Below, piece by piece: positions 20,156 to 28,172 of a DNA stretch of 64,000 nt. The notes below the pieces were generated by a model, which did no database searches, was not told the origin of the DNA, and worked only from the letters and a program-made list of their open reading frames with translations. The translations under genes were made by a program, and so were the position numbers. Position 1 is the stretch's first letter, and every line of letters starts with the position of its first letter. Location: assembly GCA_011191975.1 (NCBI GenBank), contig DUFA01000117.1:1-64000 (forward strand), read 5' to 3'. This DNA is from Dehalococcoidia bacterium. GTDB lineage: Bacteria > Chloroflexota > Dehalococcoidia > Dehalococcoidales > UBA2162.

Positions 20156-21357
20156 GACCTTTAGTGTCACTACTACCCTTTGATGAAGCACTGGATACGG
20201 TAAAAAAGAATATCAAACCGATTAACGAAACAGAAATAATACCGATCGACCATGCAATGGGAAGAGTTTTAGCGGAGGATGTAATCGCTACCCAGAATAC
20301 CCCACCTTACGATCGCGGCTCAATGGATGGTTACGCGGTTATTGCTGAAGATACAAGAGGTGCAAGCGACGCCAACCCGGTGGTACTGGAAATGATCGCT
20401 GTTATTCATGCCGGTGATTCACCCGACGTAGCCATCAGTTCAGGAAAGTGCACGCAGATTGCTACGGGGGCAATAATGCCGGAAGGAGCCAATGCGGTAG
20501 TGAAGGTAGAAGAAACAAGTATAACCGGCAGTACTGTTTCGATATATAAAGAAATCGCACCTCTTACAGATGTGGGAATGAAGGGAGAGGATATTAAGGC
20601 AGGTGAAACAGTATTGAGTAGCGGTGCCTATCTTGATGCTGGAAAGATAGGAGTACTTGCTTCCCAGGGACTTGAAAAGGTGAAAGTTTACATAAAGCCA
20701 AGAGTTGCCGTAATGCCCTCCGGTGAAGAAGTGGTCGAGCCTGGCAAAGAACTCAAGCCAGGACAATTGTATGATATTAATTCATATACCATATTATCGG
20801 TGGTAAACGAGAATGGCGGAATACCCGTCAGACCGGGAATTATCGGTGACACCGTAGAAGATATCAGGGCGAAACTTACCAAAGCACTTGAAATCAGTGA
20901 CTTCCTGGTATTTTCCGGAGGTTCATCGGCAGGGGAGAAGGATCTGCTGTCATCGGTAGTAGCAGAGATGGGAGTTATCGTATTCCACGGCGTCGAGATA
21001 AAACCTGGAAAGCCGACAATGTTTGCCATTATTAATGACAAGCCAGTTTTCGGTATGCCAGGGCATCCGGCGTCATCACTGGTCAATTCTTACCTCTTCT
21101 TGGCGCCTGCTTTGAGAAAAATGGCACGATTGCCGGAGAAACGCCCACAGACTGTAAAAGCAAAAATGAGTAAGACCACTGCAGGGGCAAAAGACAGACC
21201 CCAGTTTATGACCGTGAAGATCGAAGGTGATGAGGTAGTGCCGGTGTTTACGGTATCGGGTGCGATAATGAGCATTGCCCGGGCTGACGGATATTTCAAG
21301 ATAGAAAAAAATGGATTGGTCGAAAAAGGCGAGGAAGTTACCGTTACACTTTTTTAG
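20152..21357 (+). CDS. moeA: Molybdopterin molybdenumtransferase MoeA
   Basis: PPYDRGSMDGYAV, GDSP, ATGAIMPEGANAVVKVEE, GMPGHPASSLV. Confidence 0.93.
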   Translation: MRPLVSLLPFDEALDTVKKNIKPINETEIIPIDHAMGRVLAEDVIATQNTPPYDRGSMDGYAVIAEDTRGASDANPVVLEMIAVIHAGDSPDVAISSGKCTQIATGAIMPEGANAVVKVEETSITGSTVSIYKEIAPLTDVGMKGEDIKAGETVLSSGAYLDAGKIGVLASQGLEKVKVYIKPRVAVMPSGEEVVEPGKELKPGQLYDINSYTILSVVNENGGIPVRPGIIGDTVEDIRAKLTKALEISDFLVFSGGSSAGEKDLLSSVVAEMGVIVFHGVEIKPGKPTMFAIINDKPVFGMPGHPASSLVNSYLFLAPALRKMARLPEKRPQTVKAKMSKTTAGAKDRPQFMTVKIEGDEVVPVFTVSGAIMSIARADGYFKIEKNGLVEKGEEVTVTLF

Positions 21358-21365
21358 TCAGGGAA

Positions 21366-21890
21366 ATGGATATTTCCAACCTCAGGATAGAGATTAATCC
21401 GGTAATAACCGATGAAGAGCTATTCTCTTTTTACCAGCGGAATCATATCTGCGAAGAGGGCTATGGCAGGATTGAATATCCTTACCTGCGAAAAAGTAGC
21501 CTCATAGTCGGTGCTTTCGAAAGTGAAAAGCTGGTAGGTATCGCTAGGGCGATGTTCGATGGTATGACCGGCGTCATTATGGAGTTCTGCCTTGAACTGG
21601 AATACCAGGGAACCAACCTTGCATATGAAAACGGTTCACTCATAGGTAAAGATGATTACGGGTTAGGTAAGAGGATAGGTGATATTCTGATCAACGAATT
21701 ATTCCAAATGGGAGCTGATTTCATAGATGCTCCCTCTATAGTGGAAAACTATGAAGAGACTTTTTACGAATCTATCGGATTCGAAAAAAAGAATAATCAT
21801 CTTGCTTATTATATCGATAAAAGACCCTATAAAGATGATGAACGATTTATGACAACACGTCGTACTTTTTCTGATGAAGTAAGTAGCTAA
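21366..21890 (+). CDS. GNAT-like N-acetyltransferase
   Basis: GNAT-like length and fold; weak motif support. Confidence 0.5.
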   Translation: MDISNLRIEINPVITDEELFSFYQRNHICEEGYGRIEYPYLRKSSLIVGAFESEKLVGIARAMFDGMTGVIMEFCLELEYQGTNLAYENGSLIGKDDYGLGKRIGDILINELFQMGADFIDAPSIVENYEETFYESIGFEKKNNHLAYYIDKRPYKDDERFMTTRRTFSDEVSS

Positions 21891-22366
21891 TTTTCAATGT
21901 ACAGGATCTGTTCGTAATCTTGAAATCCCTGTTCCCGCCAGAATGAATTTCCTATCGTGTTTTTCGTGACCACGCTTATCTCGATTCTCTTGATATCACG
22001 CTCTTTAAACCAGGCTTTTATACGATCCAGCATCTCTTTCCCGATCCCTTTTCTCCTGTGACTGGCGGTAACGGCCATGTCATAAATGACACCGATATTT
22101 TTTCCCCGCGAGAAGGGTGGCATCCGTGTTATCTGCGATATCGAATATCCAACCACGTTTTGATCGTCCAGAGAGACCAGGACAAGTGAATCGTCCGACC
22201 TGATCTTATTTCTGAGATGTGTTTCTACCTGTGTAAGGACGTTGTCACCACTGGTATCAAACGGTTCTATTTCAGCGTTGAAATACATGAACTCCATCCA
22301 GAGTTTAGTAATTTCAGGGATATGCTTTTCTGAAGCTTCTTTGATCTCCATTACAGAATTCTTCAA
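21887..22366 (-). CDS. GNAT family N-acetyltransferase
   Basis: YDMAVTASHRRKGIGKEMLDRIKAW. Confidence 0.88.
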   Translation of the reverse strand: MKNSVMEIKEASEKHIPEITKLWMEFMYFNAEIEPFDTSGDNVLTQVETHLRNKIRSDDSLVLVSLDDQNVVGYSISQITRMPPFSRGKNIGVIYDMAVTASHRRKGIGKEMLDRIKAWFKERDIKRIEISVVTKNTIGNSFWREQGFQDYEQILYIEN

Positions 22367-22380
22367 CTTAAGATTAAAGG

Positions 22381-22863
22381 TTAACCTCTTATATATGTCC
22401 CACTCTTACCACCCGATTTACTCTCTAGGCGGATATCGGTGATCGTCATTCCGCGGTCGACTGATTTGGCCATATCGTAGATTGTCAGGGCGGCGACCGA
22501 TACGGCGGTCATGGCTTCCATTTCTATGCCTGTCTTTCCGCTGCACCTGGCGGTTGCGGTAATTTTAATATTATTCTTACCGGAAAGATCGAAATCTATC
22601 GATATTTCATCGATTAAGATTGGATGACAGAGAGGAATCAGGTGAGGAGTATTTTTGGCCGCCATTATTCCGGCGATCCTGGCAGTTGCGATTACATCGC
22701 CCTTTTTCAGGCTGGCAGACCTGATCTGTTCAAGAGTTTCGGGTTTCATTATCACTTTTCCGCTGGCGGCGGCTTCACGGAAGGTGATATCCTTGGAACC
22801 GACATTGACCATCCTAGCTTCACCGTTAGAATCAAGGTGGGTCAATTCACTCATTATTCTCAT
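22381..22863 (-). CDS. moaC: Cyclic pyranopterin monophosphate synthase MoaC
   Basis: [46 protein letters not shown]. Confidence 0.94.
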   Translation of the reverse strand: MRIMSELTHLDSNGEARMVNVGSKDITFREAAASGKVIMKPETLEQIRSASLKKGDVIATARIAGIMAAKNTPHLIPLCHPILIDEISIDFDLSGKNNIKITATARCSGKTGIEMEAMTAVSVAALTIYDMAKSVDRGMTITDIRLESKSGGKSGTYIRG

Positions 22864-22890
22864 CCCCTCCTGTATCCCTTATAATACCAT

Positions 22891-23913
22891 TTAACCACCA
22901 ATCTGGCACATAGGGCGATCGTCAGTGTCAGGAGCCAATCTGCCAGCAAGATTGTGCTGCTCTCTCTTGATGTTAACGGCTTTCTGGATGAGCTCCTTGA
23001 GATCATCGGTGTCTGCACCGCTTCTTAACGCATCTTTAACATTGATCTCCTCACGGGCAAGTAGACAAGGACGAAGATTACCATCGGAAGTTACACGCAG
23101 ACGATTACAGCTGTGGCAGAAATGTTCTGTCATGGGAGTGATAAAGCCGATTGTCCCCTTTGTCTTGGGAAACTGATAGTATCTTGCCGGGCCGTTACCT
23201 GTAAGCCCGGAGTACGGTTCTAGTTCACCCAGTGACTGAATCTGCTCTTTAATCTCAGCAGTAGTTACCATACCGGAAACATCGCCGTTAGGAATACCGA
23301 TAGGCATGAATTCAATATAGCGGACATTCCAGCCTTCTTCGATGGTCTTTCTGGCGAAGTCGATTATCTCGTCATCGTTTATCCCTTTCAGGGGAACCAT
23401 GTTTATCTTGATGGGATTCAAACCTGCCCTATCCGCAGCTTCTATACCGGCAAGCACGTCTTTCAGTCTGTCATGGCCGGTGATCCGTTTAAACCTGTCG
23501 GCTTGCAGTGTGTCAAGGCTGATATTTACTCTTTTCAGTCCGGCTGCTTTAAGCTCTTCAGCGTATCTTGCTAGAAGAATGCCGTTGCTTGTCATTGATA
23601 TATCATCTATACCATCGATTCCGGCAATCATACGCACAAGAGTCGTGAATTGAGGTCTCATAAGAGGTTCACCCCCGGTAAGGCGTACTTTGTTTATACC
23701 CATATCGGCGGCCACACTGACGAGTGTTTCAATTTCCTCGTAAGAAAGAATATCTTCATGTTTAAGGGGAAGCATACTGCTGACCGAGCAGTAAATGCAG
23801 TTAAGATTACAGTGGTCGGTCACCGATATCCTCAGGTAGTTTACCTGGCGGTGCCAGGAGTCATAGAGGGCCTGTTTTATCCTGTTTTCCTGTGATTGTT
23901 GAATTTTACTCAT
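22891..23913 (-). CDS. moaA: GTP 3',8-cyclase MoaA
   Basis: LRISVTDHCNLNCIYC, LTGGEPLMRP, second cluster CHSCNRLRVTSDGNLRPCL. Confidence 0.93.
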   Translation of the reverse strand: MSKIQQSQENRIKQALYDSWHRQVNYLRISVTDHCNLNCIYCSVSSMLPLKHEDILSYEEIETLVSVAADMGINKVRLTGGEPLMRPQFTTLVRMIAGIDGIDDISMTSNGILLARYAEELKAAGLKRVNISLDTLQADRFKRITGHDRLKDVLAGIEAADRAGLNPIKINMVPLKGINDDEIIDFARKTIEEGWNVRYIEFMPIGIPNGDVSGMVTTAEIKEQIQSLGELEPYSGLTGNGPARYYQFPKTKGTIGFITPMTEHFCHSCNRLRVTSDGNLRPCLLAREEINVKDALRSGADTDDLKELIQKAVNIKREQHNLAGRLAPDTDDRPMCQIGG

Positions 23914-24971
23914 TACTGATCCTGTCTGAATACATTTACATCCGATATGTCGAACGTTAAAAATATCCTGTCGTTCTCGGATAGATCAAGTTCCTTCAAC
24001 GTCCGACGAAGAGCAAGGCAGGTAAATTCTGGCGGAATGTTCACTTTAATGTGAGTAATCGTTCCCCGGTCGATAATTCGCGTAACGGTACCTTCAATAC
24101 AGTTATTCCCTGGTGAATCTATCGGTTCTCTCGAAAGCAGAATGTTTTCCGGTCGTATCGAAACGTGCGTCTTTCCTTCCAACTCGGTATTCACGAAAAT
24201 CCTGGTACCATCAATGGTAAAAACCTTGTTTCCGTTCGATTCAGGGGTGATCTCTCCTGAAAAAACGTTGCGTGTCATAAGGAAACGTGCCAGTTGTTCA
24301 GATTGCGGGTAGAGGAATATTTCTTCCGGTGTTCCTACCTGGAGTATTTCTCCGTCAATAATAACGGCGATCCTGTCGCCGAGTGCGACTGCTTCCTCAA
24401 AGCTGTGAGTCACGTGTATGGTGGTCAATTCCAGGTGGTTATGGAGTTCTCTTAACTCCCGTTCATAATCTTCTTTAGTCTCCGCATCTACCGCACTGAG
24501 AGGTTCGTCAAGTATAAGAAGATCGGGCTTGATAGCTATTGCCCTAGCCAGAGCTATCTTCTGGCTTTCGCCACCGCTGAGTGTCCAGGCCCTTTTATCT
24601 AAGAGATTTTCAAGGTGCAGTAACTCGACTGCTTTGTCTACCGCTTTATCGATATCTTTCTGCTTCTGATTTTTCCACATCAGACCGAAGGAAATGTTAT
24701 CGCGTACCGAAAGATGCCGGTAAAGGGCGTAATCCTGGAAAGCAAACCCGATTTTCCGTTTTTCCAGATTAAGGTCTGTCACATCTTTACCGTTAATCCA
24801 TACTTCACCGCTGGTAACGGAGGTGAGACCGGCGATAGACTCAAGAAGAACGCTTTTGCCGGAACCGGTCGGCCCCAGGAGAACGAAGTATTCACCATCA
24901 CGCACTTCCAGACTGACATTCTTCAGGAAAAACTTCCCTACTTGGACGCATAAATTTTTAACTTCAAGCAT
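23913..24971 (-). CDS. ABC transporter ATP-binding protein, molybdate/tungstate type (ModC/WtpC-like)
   Basis: GPTGSGKSV, LSGGESQKIALARAI, LLILDEPLSAVD; C-terminal TOBE-like region; stop/start overlap with moaA. Confidence 0.85.
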   Translation of the reverse strand: MLEVKNLCVQVGKFFLKNVSLEVRDGEYFVLLGPTGSGKSVLLESIAGLTSVTSGEVWINGKDVTDLNLEKRKIGFAFQDYALYRHLSVRDNISFGLMWKNQKQKDIDKAVDKAVELLHLENLLDKRAWTLSGGESQKIALARAIAIKPDLLILDEPLSAVDAETKEDYERELRELHNHLELTTIHVTHSFEEAVALGDRIAVIIDGEILQVGTPEEIFLYPQSEQLARFLMTRNVFSGEITPESNGNKVFTIDGTRIFVNTELEGKTHVSIRPENILLSREPIDSPGNNCIEGTVTRIIDRGTITHIKVNIPPEFTCLALRRTLKELDLSENDRIFLTFDISDVNVFRQDQ

Positions 24972-25000
24972 AGTTTACCTTTTTAAGATTGTTCAGGTTC

Positions 25001-26077
25001 CTAACGCTTGATGACGTGTATCGCAGTGGCTTTGAAGCTGGCAAAGACTTCTTTATCTTTCACCAGGTTGAGTTCGCTGGCAGACCTGGTGGTCACAAGA
25101 ACAACCAGAGTAAATCCGCAATCTATAGTTACACGGGTGAGAGCGCCAAAGGAAACTGTATTTTTTATTTTACCAGCAAACGAGTTCCTGGCGCTAGTTG
25201 ACGTCCTCGTTGTGGAAACGGTAATGTCTTCAGGTCTTATACAGACACTGATTTTATCACCTACAGGATAGTTAGTAACTGCCTCGATCACGCTGCCGTC
25301 TACCTTTATCGTCACCAGTTCATCCTGGGCAGAAACGATTTCTCCATCTATGATATTCTCGACTCCGACGAAATAAGCAATGTCTTTGCTACCAGGCGTA
25401 TTAAAAACCTGGTGCCAATCTCCTGTTTGCAGGATTTCGCCATTCAGCATTACGGCTACTCTATCCGCCATTCTCTGCCCCTGGGACATATCGTGAGTGG
25501 CCATGACAGTCGTTGTCTTATACCGGTTTATGATATCCAGTAATAATTCTTCTGTTCTTGCTGATGACACCGGGTCAAGGTTGGCACCCGGTTCATCCAG
25601 TAGTAAGATTTCCGGCTCGCTGATAACAGCCCTGGCTATTGCCACCCTCTGCGTTTCACCACCCGATAATGTTCTGGCGTTCCGGTTTCCGTAGTCAGCC
25701 AGGCCGATCAGCTCAAGTATATTCGATGTTTTTTCTGTAATTTCAGTTTTGTTGTTTCCTCGCCATTTCAAACCGATAGCAATGTTGTCAAAAACACTCA
25801 TATTGAAGACGACCGGTTTTTGAAGTACGAACGCCATTTTACGGCGGAGTTCCAATCGGACAATTGGTGACTCTGCGGTGTCTTTGCCATCAATGATTAC
25901 TCTACCTGACGAGGGGAGCTCAAGGGTATTCAGCAGGCGAAGAAGTGTAGTCTTACCGGCTCCTGTAGGACCGATAATTGCCAGGACTTCTCCTTTATCA
26001 ATACGAAGGTTGATATTTTTCAGGATATCCTGTTCGTTGAGTGTGTGAAATAGGTCGATTGTTTCCAGTAAGGGCAT
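25001..26077 (-). CDS. ABC transporter ATP-binding protein, tungstate type (TupC-like)
   Basis: GPTGAGKTT, LSGGETQRVAIARAV, LLLDEPGANLDP; C-terminal TOBE-like region. Confidence 0.85.
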   Translation of the reverse strand: MPLLETIDLFHTLNEQDILKNINLRIDKGEVLAIIGPTGAGKTTLLRLLNTLELPSSGRVIIDGKDTAESPIVRLELRRKMAFVLQKPVVFNMSVFDNIAIGLKWRGNNKTEITEKTSNILELIGLADYGNRNARTLSGGETQRVAIARAVISEPEILLLDEPGANLDPVSSARTEELLLDIINRYKTTTVMATHDMSQGQRMADRVAVMLNGEILQTGDWHQVFNTPGSKDIAYFVGVENIIDGEIVSAQDELVTIKVDGSVIEAVTNYPVGDKISVCIRPEDITVSTTRTSTSARNSFAGKIKNTVSFGALTRVTIDCGFTLVVLVTTRSASELNLVKDKEVFASFKATAIHVIKR

Positions 26078-26079
26078 AT

Positions 26080-26766
26080 TTACCTCTGCTGTACCCGGTT
26101 CATGATGATATTAACGACCAGGGCAATAAAAATAAGGATTATTCCCAGAGCTAAAGCCAGTTCAAGGTCTCCTTTTGAGGATTCAAGAGAGATAGCGGTG
26201 GTAATGACGCGGGTGAAACCTCGTATGTTCCCACCAACCATCAGAGATATACCTACCTCAGAGATCGCCCGACCAAAACCCATTATTACCGCTGCCATGA
26301 CAGCGAATCTGGCTTCACGGATAACAAGAAGCGTAATTTGAATATTACTGGCCCCAAGTGACCGTGCAGTATCAATGAGGGTCCTGTCTACTCCACTGAG
26401 TGCCGATATGGTAAGTCCGAGTAATATTGGAGCGATCAGTACCACCTGCCCGATAATAATGCCAGTTGGAGTGAACATCAACTCCAATTCACCCAGGGGG
26501 CCTTTTCGGGATATGAAAACGAACACAAACAGACCGATGACGACAGTGGGCATACTATAGAAGGTCTGGATCAGATTAATTAACGTTCTTTTACCTGGAA
26601 ACTGCTTGAAAGCAATAATACTTGCGATAGGGACAAAAATGATGGAACCAATAATCGCTGAAGTAATGGCAATCCTGAGAGATCTCCCAGCGATTTCCAT
26701 TACTTCGGGATCAAGGTTAATTATCAGTTCGACGGCTTTGACCAGGCCCTGCCAGAGTTCAGTCAA
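26080..26766 (-). CDS. ABC transporter permease, tungstate type (TupB-like)
   Basis: Single-domain permease; DTARSLGASNIQI EAA loop; GRAISEVGISLMVGGNIRGFTRVITTAI. Confidence 0.87.
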   Translation of the reverse strand: MTELWQGLVKAVELIINLDPEVMEIAGRSLRIAITSAIIGSIIFVPIASIIAFKQFPGKRTLINLIQTFYSMPTVVIGLFVFVFISRKGPLGELELMFTPTGIIIGQVVLIAPILLGLTISALSGVDRTLIDTARSLGASNIQITLLVIREARFAVMAAVIMGFGRAISEVGISLMVGGNIRGFTRVITTAISLESSKGDLELALALGIILIFIALVVNIIMNRVQQR

Positions 26767-26842
26767 TTTTGCTTTCCTCTAGTGAGTGTAAGTGTAATAA
26801 ACCAAATTCCTGTGGTAAATAAGGTTTTATATTATATCTTAA

Positions 26843-26889
26843 CATTGAAAGGACAGTAGCCAGATATCTGGCTACTGTTCCTTTCAATG
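26843..26889. other. Long intra-operon hairpin between tupA-like and tupB-like genes
   Basis: cattgaaagga(c)agtagccagat / atctggctactgttcctttcaatg: about 23 bp with a 1-nt bulge. Confidence 0.75.
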
Positions 26890-26905
26890 AATCAGACTTT
26901 TTAAA

Positions 26906-27892
26906 CTATTTCACGTAATCTGGAACAGGAGTCGTCCAGTCCGTGGAGGGAGGACAACCTGGTATATCACAGCCGGCGATAGGATAGAAGAGTGACCTAC
27001 CGTATTCGGCTTCTCCGTAGGTTCCGATTATCTCTTGAACCTCATCTGATATCAGCCAGTTGATGAATTTATTGGCTATATCTATTTTGGCCGCGGAGTG
27101 TGTTTCAGGATTGATTGCTATGGCGGCATACACATTGATGAATATGGAGTCTTTCTCAACCAGTGACTTTATACCCAAGTCAGATTTAAGACTGTATGCC
27201 AGGAAGGTCGAGATATCAGCCATGGTGTAGGCTGACATCTCATTGGCCATCAGGAGAGTCGGCCCCATACCTTTACCGGCTTCCACGTACCATTCACCAG
27301 AATTACGTACTTCTTCGTAATCAAAGCCGGCTTCTTTCCAGATCAATTTCTCCTTGGCGTGAGTTCCGGAATCATCACCTCTGGAGACGAATTTGATGTT
27401 ACCTTTCATACCTTCATCGTATATTTTCTGATAGGCTTCTGCTGCAGACAGACCGACTATTCCAGCCGGGTCATCTTCAGGACCGGCAATTAAAAAGAAG
27501 TTATAGCCGAAGTTCCTGCGGTTTATGCCGTAACCATCAGCTATAAACTGGTCTTCCCTTGCCCTGTCATGGACGATTATGGCATCTACATCACCTCTTT
27601 TACCCCATTCCAGGGCAATCCCGGTTCCGGCGTATACGATGTCCATTTCAACATTAGCCAACTCTTCGAATATTGGCTCCAAGTGATACCAGAGACCCGT
27701 GTCGTAAAGGCTGGTGGTAGTGGCGATCTTGAACCTGACCATCGGGTCATGAAGTTCATAGGTCTTTTCAGCAGTTACTTCTTCCTTAACACCAGTTTCC
27801 CCTTTGGCATCCTCTGAGGAGCATCCCACGATCGCAAATAGCAAACTCGAAATGATTATCAGGCTTGATATAATGTATAATATTTTTTTCAA
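26906..27892 (-). CDS. Tungstate-type ABC transporter substrate-binding lipoprotein (TupA-like)
   Basis: Lipobox LFAIVGC; RFKIATTTSLYDTGLW, GDVDAIIVHDRAREDQFIADG, FVSRGDDSGTHAKEK. Confidence 0.9.
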   Translation of the reverse strand: MKKILYIISSLIIISSLLFAIVGCSSEDAKGETGVKEEVTAEKTYELHDPMVRFKIATTTSLYDTGLWYHLEPIFEELANVEMDIVYAGTGIALEWGKRGDVDAIIVHDRAREDQFIADGYGINRRNFGYNFFLIAGPEDDPAGIVGLSAAEAYQKIYDEGMKGNIKFVSRGDDSGTHAKEKLIWKEAGFDYEEVRNSGEWYVEAGKGMGPTLLMANEMSAYTMADISTFLAYSLKSDLGIKSLVEKDSIFINVYAAIAINPETHSAAKIDIANKFINWLISDEVQEIIGTYGEAEYGRSLFYPIAGCDIPGCPPSTDWTTPVPDYVK

Positions 27893-27931
27893 AATATACC
27901 TCTTAGTTTATATTCTTATTTACAATCCAAT

Positions 27932-27955
27932 AAAAAAGCACCTCAAGGAGGTGCT
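27932..27955 (-). terminator. Intrinsic terminator between leader RNA and tupA-like gene
   Basis: Minus strand AGCACCTC-CTT-GAGGTGCT-TTTTTA. Confidence 0.88.
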
Positions 27956-28090
27956 CTGCTCGACAAAAGCCAAGTCATTGGGCTGTCTCCTTTCCTGAAC
28001 GGGAGGCGCAGGCGTTTCCACCTGTACCCTATCGGTTGCTTCCCATAAGCCTAATGCTCTTAGGAGCGGCAACTCGGAAACTCCGTTTAT
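27956..28090 (-). ncRNA. Structured leader RNA, probable molybdenum/tungsten cofactor (Moco RNA motif-like) riboswitch
   Basis: Minus strand: CAGGUG-GAAA-CGCCUG helix (28009-28024); CCUAAG/UAUGG receptor strands (28059-28064 and 28043-28047) closed by AGC/GCU; GCCUCCC; followed by terminator and tungstate operon. Confidence 0.65.
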
Positions 28091-28172
28091 TTAATTGTCC
28101 ACGTGCTATGAAAAATCAAACATTACGAGTATATATGATTGTCTCGATGAGTGTCAAATCAGACGTTCGGAT

